Below, one piece after another: positions 16,735 to 25,031 of a stretch of DNA of 64,000 nt. Position 1 is the first letter of the stretch; the number at the start of each line of letters is the position of its first letter. The DNA is from CAVTLG01 sp963735495. GTDB taxonomy: Bacteria > Chloroflexota > Ktedonobacteria > Ktedonobacterales > Ktedonobacteraceae. Location: NCBI GenBank assembly GCA_963735495.1, contig CAVTLG010000002.1, forward strand, positions 1,116,001 through 1,180,000, read 5' to 3'. The position numbers were made by a program, and so were the translations under genes. The notes beneath the pieces are model-generated. The model searched no databases, was not told where the DNA came from, and saw only the letters and a program-made list of their open reading frames with translations.

Positions 16735-17976
16735 TTATAGCTTGAGGGATGCTACGTTTTCATAGCATTTGATCGATGAGAGTGCCCGACCGTTGAAATC
16801 GAAGAGCGTCATGTTGTCCCAGGCATTGCCCGCACCCGGCTCCCAGCCCACGCCTGGAATCCAGGCTGGCTCCCAATAGACCATGCCGCGAGCGCGTTGC
16901 TCGGGAACCTGGCTGATGATAGATAGAATAGCGCGAATATATGCTAACTGGCCTTCTGGCGTAGCTGGATAGGCGGACGGCAACTGCGACGGATCAGTAA
17001 TCTCGTTCGCCAGGCTATCACCATTCGCCAACGTCCAGGGATAGGCGGTCTCCACAACCACGATATCCTTTTCATAACGGGGAGACAGATCATTCAGATT
17101 TGCCTGCAAGGCCGATAGCGGTCCATGCCAGAAAGGATAATAGGAGAGTCCAATAACATCAAAGTCTACCCCTTGCGCCAGGATGTTGTCATAAAAATAC
17201 TGGCTGCCCCCGTTGTCACCACCCCGATCAATGTGCACCATGATGCGCATTTTATGGGAGCGAGGATTGCCGTCACGCGCTCCAGCAATAGCCGCTTTGA
17301 GCAGTGTGGTGAAACCGCTCCAGTTCTGGCCGCCATCGATATAGATTTCGCCGAGCGGCCACAGCATGCCGTTCGTCACCTCATTTCCGGTCTGTACCAT
17401 GTCAGGAGGAGTACCCTGCCGGGCAAGCTGCTCAATCACGTCGCGTGTATAGTCGTACACGGTGTTCGTAAGCGTAGCCAGGTCCTGATTTTGCCAGCTA
17501 GCTGGTGGATACTGCTTGCCTGGATCAGCCCAGAAGTCGGAGTAGTGGATGTCCAGCAGGAACTTGAGGCCTGCCGCTTTGATGCGTCTGGCCATGCGCA
17601 AAACATGAGGCAGATCGTTATAGGGCATGGGAGGATTTACCCACAGCCGTTCGCGGATATACGTTGCGCCATGGGCCGCGAGAATGCGCTCTGCTGGTTG
17701 CACCCGTCCGTGATCGGAAAAGGTTTTTCCCACATCCTCAAGCTGTTGCAGCGTGGATATGTCATGGCCCAGCACCAACTCATGATCAGGACCATACGAG
17801 GATGGTGTTAAAGTCGAGGCGCTAGCGGCGCTGAGCGAGGCGGCAAAAGCTTGATTGGCATTACTAAATGTTGTCATCCCGGTGACAGTTGCGGCACTCG
17901 CAATGGTTCCTGTTAAGAAGCGGCGGCGACTGAGGGCGGCGAGCATTGCCTGCGTCAGAGCATGCTCTTTTTTCAT
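16735..17976 (-). CDS. Glycoside hydrolase family 53 endo-beta-1,4-galactanase, Tat-exported
   Basis: Predicted secreted arabinogalactan endo-1,4-galactanase that cleaves the galactan side chains of pectin. The N-terminus has a twin-arginine signal (SRRRFLTGTIASAATVTGM, roughly 16-34). The mature enzyme contains GADISTL-like GHDISTLQQLE, LWVNPPMP, FLLDIHYSDFWADPG, the acid/base Glu in TGNEVTNGMLWPLG and the nucleophile Glu in VVVETAYPW. ATG 17976 is preferred over an upstream in-frame ATG at 18042 because AAGGAGG sits 7 nt before it and the signal peptide then starts correctly (413 residues). Two LacI-operator-like sites lie upstream (18127-18180), so the adjacent LacI protein is the likely repressor. 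Confidence 0.92.
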   Translation of the reverse strand: MKKEHALTQAMLAALSRRRFLTGTIASAATVTGMTTFSNANQAFAASLSAASASTLTPSSYGPDHELVLGHDISTLQQLEDVGKTFSDHGRVQPAERILAAHGATYIRERLWVNPPMPYNDLPHVLRMARRIKAAGLKFLLDIHYSDFWADPGKQYPPASWQNQDLATLTNTVYDYTRDVIEQLARQGTPPDMVQTGNEVTNGMLWPLGEIYIDGGQNWSGFTTLLKAAIAGARDGNPRSHKMRIMVHIDRGGDNGGSQYFYDNILAQGVDFDVIGLSYYPFWHGPLSALQANLNDLSPRYEKDIVVVETAYPWTLANGDSLANEITDPSQLPSAYPATPEGQLAYIRAILSIISQVPEQRARGMVYWEPAWIPGVGWEPGAGNAWDNMTLFDFNGRALSSIKCYENVASLKL

Positions 17977-18126
17977 GGTATACCTCCTTGTATCATCGTG
18001 GGTACGATCAATGAAAATATGCAGTTCACTGGTTTTTTGCATCTTCTGAGGTTATTTTGTGTCAGCACCCACTCGCGCACCATTCGTTCAGCCATCGAAC
18101 CTGGATGGGGCGCTGGTAACAATATG

Positions 18127-18180
18127 TATTTACCGATAAACTGCCTGTGAAGAGTATACTTAGTTGGCCGGTAAATGTCA
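18127..18180. promoter_or_regulatory. Two candidate LacI-family operators upstream of the GH53 gene
   Basis: TATTTACCGATAAACTG (18127-18143) and, inverted, TTGGCCGGTAAATGT (18165-18179) share the core ATTTACCG with a central CG as in LacI-family operators. A third copy (TTGATCGGTAAATGTCAAG) lies upstream of the LacI gene at 19314-19332. Confidence 0.55.
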
Positions 18181-18229
18181 AGGACCCTAACAATTTTAAC
18201 ATGGAGTAATTGTGTGCTAGTCTCTTGCT

Positions 18230-19234
18230 TCACTCGATAGAGGGAGGCACAGCAGTGGATTGACGCAGCAATAGGGCCGGAGAGATAAGCACAGACGGCT
18301 GGAAATCGCTCTGCCTATCGATCTGTTGCAAGAGCAATTCAGTCGCTTCTTTTGCGAGCTGGTGTTTGGGAATGGCTATCGTCGTGAGAGGTGGATTGAT
18401 ATGCGCGCCCACCACAATATCATCCAGGCCAATGATGGAAAGATCTTGTGGTACATGCAGACCAGCTTCTCTGGCGGCTTCCAGGGCTCCAATGGCCATC
18501 CAGTCTGTTGTGGCAAAGATTGCAGTTGGGCGTGGCGTAGATGCCAGTAGCTTTTTGGCCGCCAGGTAGCCGCTTTCGAGCGTTGATTGTCCAGGTAGGA
18601 TCATGTCCTGTTGTAACATAATTCCTGCTGCCTGCAAGGTCGTACGGAAACCGGCGAGGCGCAAGGTCTGCGCCTCATCGACGATAATCGCCATCTGCCG
18701 ATGTCCAAGCGTTAAGAGATGTTGTGCGGCAAGTTCCCCGGCCTGCTGAAAATCTACTCTCACTTGTGGAATACCGGGTGAAGCTTCGTTTTCTTGCCAA
18801 TCGCATAGCACCATAGGTAGCCCATGTTGGAACTGACGCGCAAGATCAGCGATATCCATGCTGGACCCCATCACGATAATCCCATCCACCCAGCGACTAA
18901 CCAGGCGCTCAAGATGTTGCCGTCCAAGCGCAAAATCATAGTGCGTATTACAGAGTAGTAATTGATAGTCGTGAGCATGAGCAATGCGCTCGATCTCTTC
19001 GGCAATCTCAGGATAAAACGGATTGGCAATGGTGGGGAGGAGAAAACCCAGCGTCGCGGTTTTACCTTTCGCCAGGCCGCGTGCCAGTGCATTGGGGCGA
19101 TAGCCCATTTCTTGCGCGCATTGGATCACACGCTGGCGTGTCGCCTCACTGACATTGCCTCTCCCAGCCAGCGCATTAGCAACCGTCGTCTGCGTTACAC
19201 CCACCGCTTTTGCAATGTCATAAATTGTCGCCAT
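18230..19234 (-). CDS. LacI family transcriptional regulator
   Basis: 334 residues, the normal length. The N-terminal helix-turn-helix reads TIYDIAKAVGVTQTTVANAL, followed by the hinge helix NALARGLAKG and a periplasmic-binding-protein-like sugar domain (TLGFLLPTIANPFYPEIAEEIE through the C-terminal LLRQST). ATG 19234 is chosen over the ATG at 19285 because AAGGA lies just before it and the protein then starts MATIYDIA, as usual for LacI proteins. It is transcribed toward the GH53 gene, and a shared operator-like motif before both genes suggests repression and autoregulation by a galacto-oligosaccharide or arabinose-containing ligand; the ligand is inferred only from context. Confidence 0.92.
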   Translation of the reverse strand: MATIYDIAKAVGVTQTTVANALAGRGNVSEATRQRVIQCAQEMGYRPNALARGLAKGKTATLGFLLPTIANPFYPEIAEEIERIAHAHDYQLLLCNTHYDFALGRQHLERLVSRWVDGIIVMGSSMDIADLARQFQHGLPMVLCDWQENEASPGIPQVRVDFQQAGELAAQHLLTLGHRQMAIIVDEAQTLRLAGFRTTLQAAGIMLQQDMILPGQSTLESGYLAAKKLLASTPRPTAIFATTDWMAIGALEAAREAGLHVPQDLSIIGLDDIVVGAHINPPLTTIAIPKHQLAKEATELLLQQIDRQSDFQPSVLISPALLLRQSTAVPPSIE

Positions 19235-19312
19235 GCTGTCCTTCCAGGAAAAATCCTGCGTTGGGTTATTGATGAATATGCTCATTGGCTAAGCTACTCA
19301 ATATAGTACTGA

Positions 19313-19332
19313 CTTGATCGGTAAATGTCAAG
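19313..19332. promoter_or_regulatory. Candidate LacI operator between the LacI gene and the divergent ABC gene
   Basis: CTTGATCGGTAAATGTCAAG matches TTGGCCGGTAAATGTCAAG at 18165-18183 in 17 of 19 positions. It lies upstream of the LacI gene and of the divergent ATPase gene, so it could control either. Confidence 0.5.
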
Positions 19333-19441
19333 AACGACGAGCCAGTAACTACGAGCCGCGTCGGGCCTGGCACTCTTGACTTTCCGTGCTCTCCATCCCT
19401 ATACTTTCTATGACCAGACAAAAAAACAAGTGAAGGTGTAC

Positions 19442-20806
19442 ATGACCATGACAGAAGAGGTGCTTCTGGAGGCGTTACGTGTCACGAAGATCTACGAGTC
19501 CAAGGGCAAGTCATCAGCAGGACAGCATTCACCGCTTGTTCTGGATGAAGTAAGCATCCAGGTCCATCCTGGTGAATTTGTGGCTTTGTTGGGTCCATCT
19601 GGTTCGGGCAAGTCCACGCTGTTGCGCATTCTAGCGGGACTGCTGCGACCAACGACCGGGCAGGTGCTCTTCAAGGGTATTCCGCAATATGGTCCGAATC
19701 CACACCTGGCAATTGTCTTTCAATCCTTCGCCCTCTTCCCGTGGTTAACGGTGTTGCAGAATGTAGAACTTGGCTTAGAAGCCCAGGATCTCCCGCGCAC
19801 TCAGCGTTTGAAACGTGCGCTGGCGACCATTGACCTGATAGGTCTGGATGGCTTCGAGGATGCGTATCCCAAAGAGCTTTCTGGCGGTATGCGCCAGCGT
19901 GTCGGCTTTGCGCGCGCCCTGGTGGTCGAGCCTGAATTGCTCTTTATGGATGAACCTTTTAGCGCGCTTGATGTGCTCACGGCTGCTAATCTGCGCAAAG
20001 AGTTACTGAATCTCTGGCATAACCACAAAATGCCCACGCGGGCCATCGTGATGGTGACGCATAATATCGAAGATGCCGTAGCCATGGCGGATCGCATTCT
20101 TATTCTGGGAACCGATCCTGGACATATTCGTGTCGAGCTGCAAGGGTTGCCGCTCGCGCGCCGTGGTCCTAAGGACGAAGCATCCACGCAGATGGTTGAT
20201 CTCATTTATCGTATTATGACCAGTCCTCAGGTTGCTATCGAGACGCTTATGCCGCAGGACCAGTTACGACCCACTACAGGTCAGCTCACGCCACCCAAAC
20301 CAGCACGAGCCTATCAGACGCTTCCGCATGTTGCCATTGGTGACGTTACCGGCTTAATCGAACTGGTCCATGCGCACGGTGGGCGTGAAGATATCTATCA
20401 ACTAGGGCGTGAACTCCACTTAGAGGTAGACGATTTGCTGCCGCTGGTGGATGCCGCTGATTTGCTTGACCTGGCTGATTCTCAGGAGGGAGATCTTGTA
20501 CTGACCGAGGTGGGGAAACGCTTCGCGGAAGCGGACGTGCTGGAAGAGAAACAGATCTTTCGCAAGCAAGCGCTAGAGCGTATTGGCATGCTGCGTCACA
20601 TCGTAGATGACCTGGAACAGCAACCGGAGCATGTCGTAGCAGAAGAAAAATATCTGGAGCAGCTCAAAAAACACTTCAGTGACGATGAAGCCTGGTCCCA
20701 GTTGGAGACCATTATCAGTTGGGGACGTTACGCCGAACTGTTTTCTTATGTAGAAGATCGCGGTATCTTCCGTCGCGAGGATCCCGAAACCGTTGAGCAG
20801 GCATAG
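19442..20806 (+). CDS. NitT/TauT-type ABC transporter ATPase with AAA-associated C-terminal domain
   Basis: The first ~260 residues form an ABC ATPase of the nitrate/sulfonate/taurine class: Walker A GPSGSGKST, Q loop VFQSFALFPW, signature LSGGMRQRVGFARAL, Walker B LLFMDEPFSALD and switch His VMVTHNIEDAV. The last ~150 residues match the AAA-associated C-terminal extension found in a subset of these ATPases (VTGLIELVHAHGGREDIYQL, then LLPLVDAADLLDLAD). ATG 19442 has GAAGGTG upstream; an earlier in-frame ATG at 19376 lacks one. No permease or binding-protein gene is adjacent, so the partner must be encoded elsewhere. Substrate unknown. Confidence 0.88.
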   Translation: MTMTEEVLLEALRVTKIYESKGKSSAGQHSPLVLDEVSIQVHPGEFVALLGPSGSGKSTLLRILAGLLRPTTGQVLFKGIPQYGPNPHLAIVFQSFALFPWLTVLQNVELGLEAQDLPRTQRLKRALATIDLIGLDGFEDAYPKELSGGMRQRVGFARALVVEPELLFMDEPFSALDVLTAANLRKELLNLWHNHKMPTRAIVMVTHNIEDAVAMADRILILGTDPGHIRVELQGLPLARRGPKDEASTQMVDLIYRIMTSPQVAIETLMPQDQLRPTTGQLTPPKPARAYQTLPHVAIGDVTGLIELVHAHGGREDIYQLGRELHLEVDDLLPLVDAADLLDLADSQEGDLVLTEVGKRFAEADVLEEKQIFRKQALERIGMLRHIVDDLEQQPEHVVAEEKYLEQLKKHFSDDEAWSQLETIISWGRYAELFSYVEDRGIFRREDPETVEQA

Positions 20807-21114
20807 CACAACTCTCTCCTCTCTCAATGACCATTTTGGTGCTGGGTGGTGTCCCCAGACATGATGGTCTCCTTTCCTTATCAAAATGGCAGAGCACGCA
20901 TGCACAGAATAGAACAGCTACTCCGCTGTTTAGCAACGTGTTTCCTGTCGCCGGCAGCTATACTTTATGCAAACTATAGCTGATAGCAAAAATGCGCTAG
21001 CATTTTGTGGACATGTTTATACTAAACACACGGGCATAGGATATCTCTATCCTGTAGCTCTTTCTCTCCGTAGTGTAGTCGTGTATTCTCTCTATTGTCT
21101 GAAAGAGAACAGCT
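20807..21114. other. Intergenic region with small hairpin
   Basis: A short stem CAAAAATGC/GCATTTTG lies near 20987-21007 and may end the ATPase transcript. Otherwise I see no gene or repeat. The stretch just before 21115 should hold the promoter of the Prim-Pol gene. Confidence 0.4.
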
Positions 21115-21831
21115 ATGCAAAACACATCTGAACCACACCAGCAGCGTGGTCCTCATCCACACGCCAGTAGCGTCGACGTTGCGCTAGCATATGCACGCAA
21201 AGGATGGCGCGTCTTCCCGCTACACAGCATCTCCCCGGCTGGTACCTGCACATGTGGACAATCTGCATGCCGCAATCCAGGTAAACATCCCATAACGATG
21301 CGTGGTGTGGCAGATGCCACCAGTAATGCGCATACCATTAAGCATTGGTGGTATCAAGAACCTGCCGCTAACATCGGCATCGCAACCGGGCGTGGCCTGC
21401 TGGTTATCGACATTGATTTTCGGCATCGTTCGCTTGAGCCGTTGATGGAATTCTATGCACTGCCCGAAACTGCCATGGTGCACACTGGGAGTGGTGGTTG
21501 GCACCTCTACTTCACCTATAATCAGGCATTCGAACTACAGCATAGCTGCGGGAAACTAGGTTGGGGCATCAATAGCCAGGGTGAAGGGGACTATGTCGTT
21601 GCCCCTCCGGGTAAGCATGTCAGTGGCAACTGCTATGCCTGGCTCAACACGGTCGCACCGGCTCCTTTGCCAGCTGTACTGTTGCCTATTCTGCTGAGCC
21701 GCCATCCGACAGTCTGCGCGCGACCGCAGATCAGTAGAGCAGAATACGTCCAGCAAAGACCATCCCGTCGCCTGATCAATCAGCAGTCCCGTCTGTGCGG
21801 CAAGCATGCATCGACCATCTACTCAACATAA
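21115..21831 (+). CDS. Stand-alone bifunctional DNA primase/polymerase (Prim-Pol) domain protein
   Basis: This 238-residue protein is a single Prim-Pol (AEP superfamily) domain, which makes primers and extends DNA. The start ALAYARKGWRVFPLHSIS and the Cys-rich motif CTCGQSACRNPGKHP are typical of the Pfam Prim-Pol family. The metal-binding acidic pair is in LLVIDIDF and the catalytic His in HTGSGGWHLYF. GDYVVAPPGKHVSGNCYAWL completes the domain. The helicase or DUF3987 part that often follows is absent, and the last ~60 residues are not recognisable. Such proteins are common in prophages and plasmids, but no other phage genes are seen nearby. A GAGA-type weak ribosome binding site precedes ATG 21115. 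Confidence 0.85.
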   Translation: MQNTSEPHQQRGPHPHASSVDVALAYARKGWRVFPLHSISPAGTCTCGQSACRNPGKHPITMRGVADATSNAHTIKHWWYQEPAANIGIATGRGLLVIDIDFRHRSLEPLMEFYALPETAMVHTGSGGWHLYFTYNQAFELQHSCGKLGWGINSQGEGDYVVAPPGKHVSGNCYAWLNTVAPAPLPAVLLPILLSRHPTVCARPQISRAEYVQQRPSRRLINQQSRLCGKHASTIYST

Positions 21832-22493
21832 CTGGCGTTCTGGAACAGACATTGTGATGACAAAAAAGGTAGGAGTACAGTAGCAAATACTCCTACCTTG
21901 TTGAAGGTGGGTAGCAATCGTCTGGAAGTTAGGTGACACGCTACGGTCTTCTTTATCGACATGCATGCTCAAAATAAATAGCGTAGCCAATCCTCTTTCA
22001 CCATACCAGGCAATCATCCTGACTCATGCTTTTGCCTCTGAGTTTTTTCATTCTATATAAAATATATCCCATATTCTTTTAATAGAATAGCAAGAAGAGC
22101 AGAAGGCTGGCTGACGCAGCTCTTATTTTCCATTTTTAATCATATCAAAGCGAAGTGTTCAAAGGTTGTGATGCTTCATCGTTATGGCCTAAAAAAAATC
22201 TCTAAAGAGCGAGAGGAGAGCAGCCTCACCTTATTCATAAGCAGGTATACAGGCATATTGGCCAGGTAGCGCCGTGCGCGCAGCCTGTAGCGATACAATT
22301 TGTTCATTTCAGTGTGGTGTTCATTCATAAATTATGTATATATAAAAACACAATATTGATAAAGGATTGATAATAATGTTTACATATGCTATATTTCAAA
22401 ACGTCGGAAGTGAATAAGCTTCTACACTGCTTGTATGAAATAGGCAAAGTTATTATGGAAGATGTTTAGTGCAGTTCTAAAGAGGAGAAACAG
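21832..22493. other. AT-rich intergenic region
   Basis: Apart from the hairpin at 21866-21899 this 660-bp stretch is AT-rich (especially 22320-22400) and contains no convincing gene; the frames present are short and lack ribosome binding sites. It should contain the promoter of the Asn-rich protein gene. Confidence 0.5.
21862..21899 (-). terminator. Hairpin with T tract on the minus strand
   Basis: AAGGTAGGAGTA (21866-21877) and TACTCCTACCTT (21888-21899) form a perfect 12-bp stem. The run of A before it gives a T tract only on the minus strand, although no minus-strand gene is evident upstream. It could still act on the Prim-Pol transcript, 35 bp past its stop. Confidence 0.5.
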
Positions 22494-23159
22494 ATGGAAC
22501 AACAAATTGTTGTAGACAACCAGGTAGATAATCAAGCAGCAGACAGCGTGAAGAAAACCGTGCTCCAGGTATTAAGGCGGCTCACATTAATTGCGGCAAT
22601 GGTCCTTTTTGCCGGGCTATCATTTGCCTTAGTCTCATCAGCAGCATTCGCCAGTGCCAGCACGCCACAAACACCGCTGCATGGCTGTACCTGGAACAAC
22701 AACTGGAACAACAATAACAACTGGAACAACAACAACAACCGTTGCAACAACAACAACAACCATCACAACAACAATAACAACAACCATCCAACAACAACAA
22801 CAACCACAACAACAACAACAACAACCATCCAACAACCATTACAACAACAACAACAACCACCAACAACCATACAACAACAACAACAACCATACAACAACAA
22901 CAACCATCGCAACAACCATAACAACAACAACAACAACAACCATTACAACAACAACAACAACCACAATGGTAACAACCACCACAATGGTAACAACCATAAT
23001 GGCAACAATCATCATAATGGTAACAACCATAATGGCAACAACCATCATAATGGCAACAACCACAATGGTAACAACCACCATAATGGCAACAACCACAATG
23101 GTAACAACCATCATAATGGTAACAACCACAATGGCAACAACCATCATAACAACCACTAG
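22494..23159 (+). CDS. Secreted Asn/His/Gln/Thr low-complexity repeat protein
   Basis: The 221-residue ORF has AGGAG 7 nt before ATG 22494 and a signal-peptide-like segment at 30-55 (LTLIAAMVLFAGLSFALVSS, AFAS cleavage site). The mature part is almost pure repeat: runs of Asn, then Thr, then Gln, then Asn again, ending in tandem NHNGNNHHNGN units. The DNA is mostly (AAC)n; Asn, Thr and Gln runs arise because insertions and deletions move the repeat between AAC, ACA and CAA frames, none of which contains a stop. The protein is probably an extracellular or cell-wall, perhaps metal- or water-binding, polymer (His-rich), but this is speculative. Long antisense frames here are artefacts of the repeat. 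Confidence 0.65.
   Translation: MEQQIVVDNQVDNQAADSVKKTVLQVLRRLTLIAAMVLFAGLSFALVSSAAFASASTPQTPLHGCTWNNNWNNNNNWNNNNNRCNNNNNHHNNNNNNHPTTTTTTTTTTTTIQQPLQQQQQPPTTIQQQQQPYNNNNHRNNHNNNNNNNHYNNNNNHNGNNHHNGNNHNGNNHHNGNNHNGNNHHNGNNHNGNNHHNGNNHNGNNHHNGNNHNGNNHHNNH
22690..23155 (+). repeat. Trinucleotide (AAC)n and 24-bp tandem repeats
   Basis: About 250 bp of AAC/ACA/CAA repeats are followed from ~22965 by a 24-bp unit containing AACAACCA and ATGGTAAC or ATGGCAAC variants, repeated about seven times. It is expected to be prone to slippage. Confidence 0.85.
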
Positions 23160-23243
23160 GAGGGAAGTACATTCGCAGTGGTTACAGCGTAGTGCGATCC
23201 CACTTGCCAGATTTTGCATGGTTGCTTAAATCTGATGAGGATA

Positions 23244-23290
23244 GCAAAGCGGCGCAGAGATCATTTCGCGGTCTCTGCGCCGCTCCTTTG
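23244..23290 (+). terminator. Terminator between convergent genes
   Basis: AGCGGCGCAGAGA (23248-23260) and TCTCTGCGCCGCT (23272-23284) form a perfect 13-bp GC-rich stem with CAAAG/CTTTG continuing outside. It lies between the repeat protein gene and the convergent amine oxidase gene and may serve both. Confidence 0.75.
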
Positions 23291-23323
23291 TTACAGAAAC
23301 ACATGCTTCATGAAGGCACTGTA

Positions 23324-24970
23324 CTAAGGATAGAGCCTTTGTTGGTAATCGCTCAGGATCTCATTAGCTGCTCGTGCGCCCTCCTCTGCGCCACCTTCCA
23401 TATAACCCTGATAGTTTGTCGAGCAGTGCTCACCAGCGAAGTGAATCTTGCCTTGCCTCACGCCCTCATAGCCACTGAATAGCGTATATTGTCCCACGCG
23501 CCAGCATGAATAGCTGCCCAATAAGTTAGGATCGACGCTCGGACAGCTTAGCGTTGCCGTACCAGTATAGTGAGACCTGATGCCAGGCCAGACCTGATCA
23601 AGCTGATGCAGGAACGTGTGAGCATATTCCTGGATCTGTCCTACTGCGCTGGTCGAGTATGGTACCGCTGGCTTGAAAGCTGCTCCGATGTTACCACCGG
23701 TATAATCAACAATGATCCCGGTTGCCCCCGGTTGCCCTCGTGTAACGTCCCAGGTATTCTGAAAACCGCTATCGGTATAGATATTACCGTCGCTGACGCC
23801 CGGCCACGCTCCAGTCCCGTTCCAGTAGCGTGTGTCAAACTGCAACTGTAGCTTACAGTTCGTCCCATAACCAAGCTGCGTGATAGCAATTTTTTTGAGC
23901 GTATCGAAGCCTGCCTGCTGATAATCCAGCGTGCGCAATACACTGAAAGGTTGTGTCAGGATGACGCGATCAAAGGTCTTCTGTTGATCGCCCTCAGGTG
24001 TGGTAAATGTTACCGTGATCGAGGCATCTTTGTTTTTAGCTATGGCGGTCATGCGCCAGCGCAGCTGAACAGAACCCGCAGGCAGACAGGCTGCAATGGC
24101 TGTTGGTACCTGTTGATTACCTCCAACGATGTGATAGTGTTCATCCGAGGTACCAAAGATACTGAAGCTGTCCTGTGATGGCTGGAAACCAAGCAGGTAG
24201 ACCAGGTTGAGCGCACTTTGATCTGTTGTCTCGCGTCCATATTCGATATTGTAGGCCACGTCCAGCAACTGGCCCATGTTCGATCTATGCCCACCCCTGA
24301 CATACTGCTCGATCCAGTCGTACACGCTGATATGATCCAGGCGATAACCAGCCGCACTATAGCTATTGTAGAGGGTCGGAAACGGCGCTGCTTGAACCTG
24401 GTCCTGCAAGATCTGGTTGACTGGCTGGAAGTCCCGGTCAGCATCCTTTTGTGGATAGTACTTGCCGAAAAAGAAATAGGTATCTTCAGAGTCTTGTGGC
24501 TGGGCTGCTAGCAGATCAACGGTAGCGAGACCGAAGCGCTGAGCCAGGCCCAGGATGACGGTATGGCTGGTATCGATGAGTTCACCGCACCATTCGCTGG
24601 TTTGCCCATTGGCCCAGGTCGTGGTGTTAGAGTGCATCCGTCCGCCAACACGCGCAGCGGCCTCATAGAGCATTGACTTATACCCGGCGTCATGCAGTGT
24701 AAGCGCCGCGTTTAGACCAGCGATGCCGGCTCCAATGATGGCAATACGTGGAGCTGCGCTGGCCTTGACAGCGGTCGCTTGCTCCAATTCTAATGCGGAG
24801 GCGAGCGTCGCCCCAGCGGCTACAGCGCCGGCTCTTTGCAACAGTTGCCTGCGGCTCATGCTGTCACGTCTGAGCGAACGCACCTCTTTAACCGGTACGC
24901 CCATTGCTGACGCCTGCGTATGCTCGCTGGCAAGCTGCTGCAATGCACGCATAAGGGGTGTCCGAGCCAT
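23324..24970 (-). CDS. Flavin monoamine oxidase family protein, Tat-exported
   Basis: FAD-dependent amine oxidase of 548 residues. A twin-arginine signal (SRRQLLQRAGAVAAGATLAS) lies after an unusually long 38-residue leader. The FAD dinucleotide-binding motif is IAIIGAGIAGLNAALTLHDA, followed by GGRMHSN, the family mark. The C-terminal FAD motif is KIHFAGEHCSTNYQGYMEGG. ATG 24970 has GGAG 8 nt upstream. Such enzymes oxidise amines or L-amino acids to imines with release of hydrogen peroxide; the substrate is not predictable here. It lies 61 bp downstream of a methyltransferase gene on the same strand and may share a transcript with it. Confidence 0.92.
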   Translation of the reverse strand: MARTPLMRALQQLASEHTQASAMGVPVKEVRSLRRDSMSRRQLLQRAGAVAAGATLASALELEQATAVKASAAPRIAIIGAGIAGLNAALTLHDAGYKSMLYEAAARVGGRMHSNTTTWANGQTSEWCGELIDTSHTVILGLAQRFGLATVDLLAAQPQDSEDTYFFFGKYYPQKDADRDFQPVNQILQDQVQAAPFPTLYNSYSAAGYRLDHISVYDWIEQYVRGGHRSNMGQLLDVAYNIEYGRETTDQSALNLVYLLGFQPSQDSFSIFGTSDEHYHIVGGNQQVPTAIAACLPAGSVQLRWRMTAIAKNKDASITVTFTTPEGDQQKTFDRVILTQPFSVLRTLDYQQAGFDTLKKIAITQLGYGTNCKLQLQFDTRYWNGTGAWPGVSDGNIYTDSGFQNTWDVTRGQPGATGIIVDYTGGNIGAAFKPAVPYSTSAVGQIQEYAHTFLHQLDQVWPGIRSHYTGTATLSCPSVDPNLLGSYSCWRVGQYTLFSGYEGVRQGKIHFAGEHCSTNYQGYMEGGAEEGARAANEILSDYQQRLYP

Positions 24971-25031
24971 ATTTCACACTCCATTTCTTCAATATCCAAT
25001 GCTGCAAAACCATGGTCCTGTGCAGAAGCAG

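Noticed and set aside
22582..23219. Long minus-strand frames (up to 196 codons of Cys/Gly/Tyr or Val/Met runs) across the Asn-rich gene.
   Set aside because: They are antisense readings of the AAC repeat, which lacks stops in all frames; the plus frame alone has a ribosome binding site and signal peptide.
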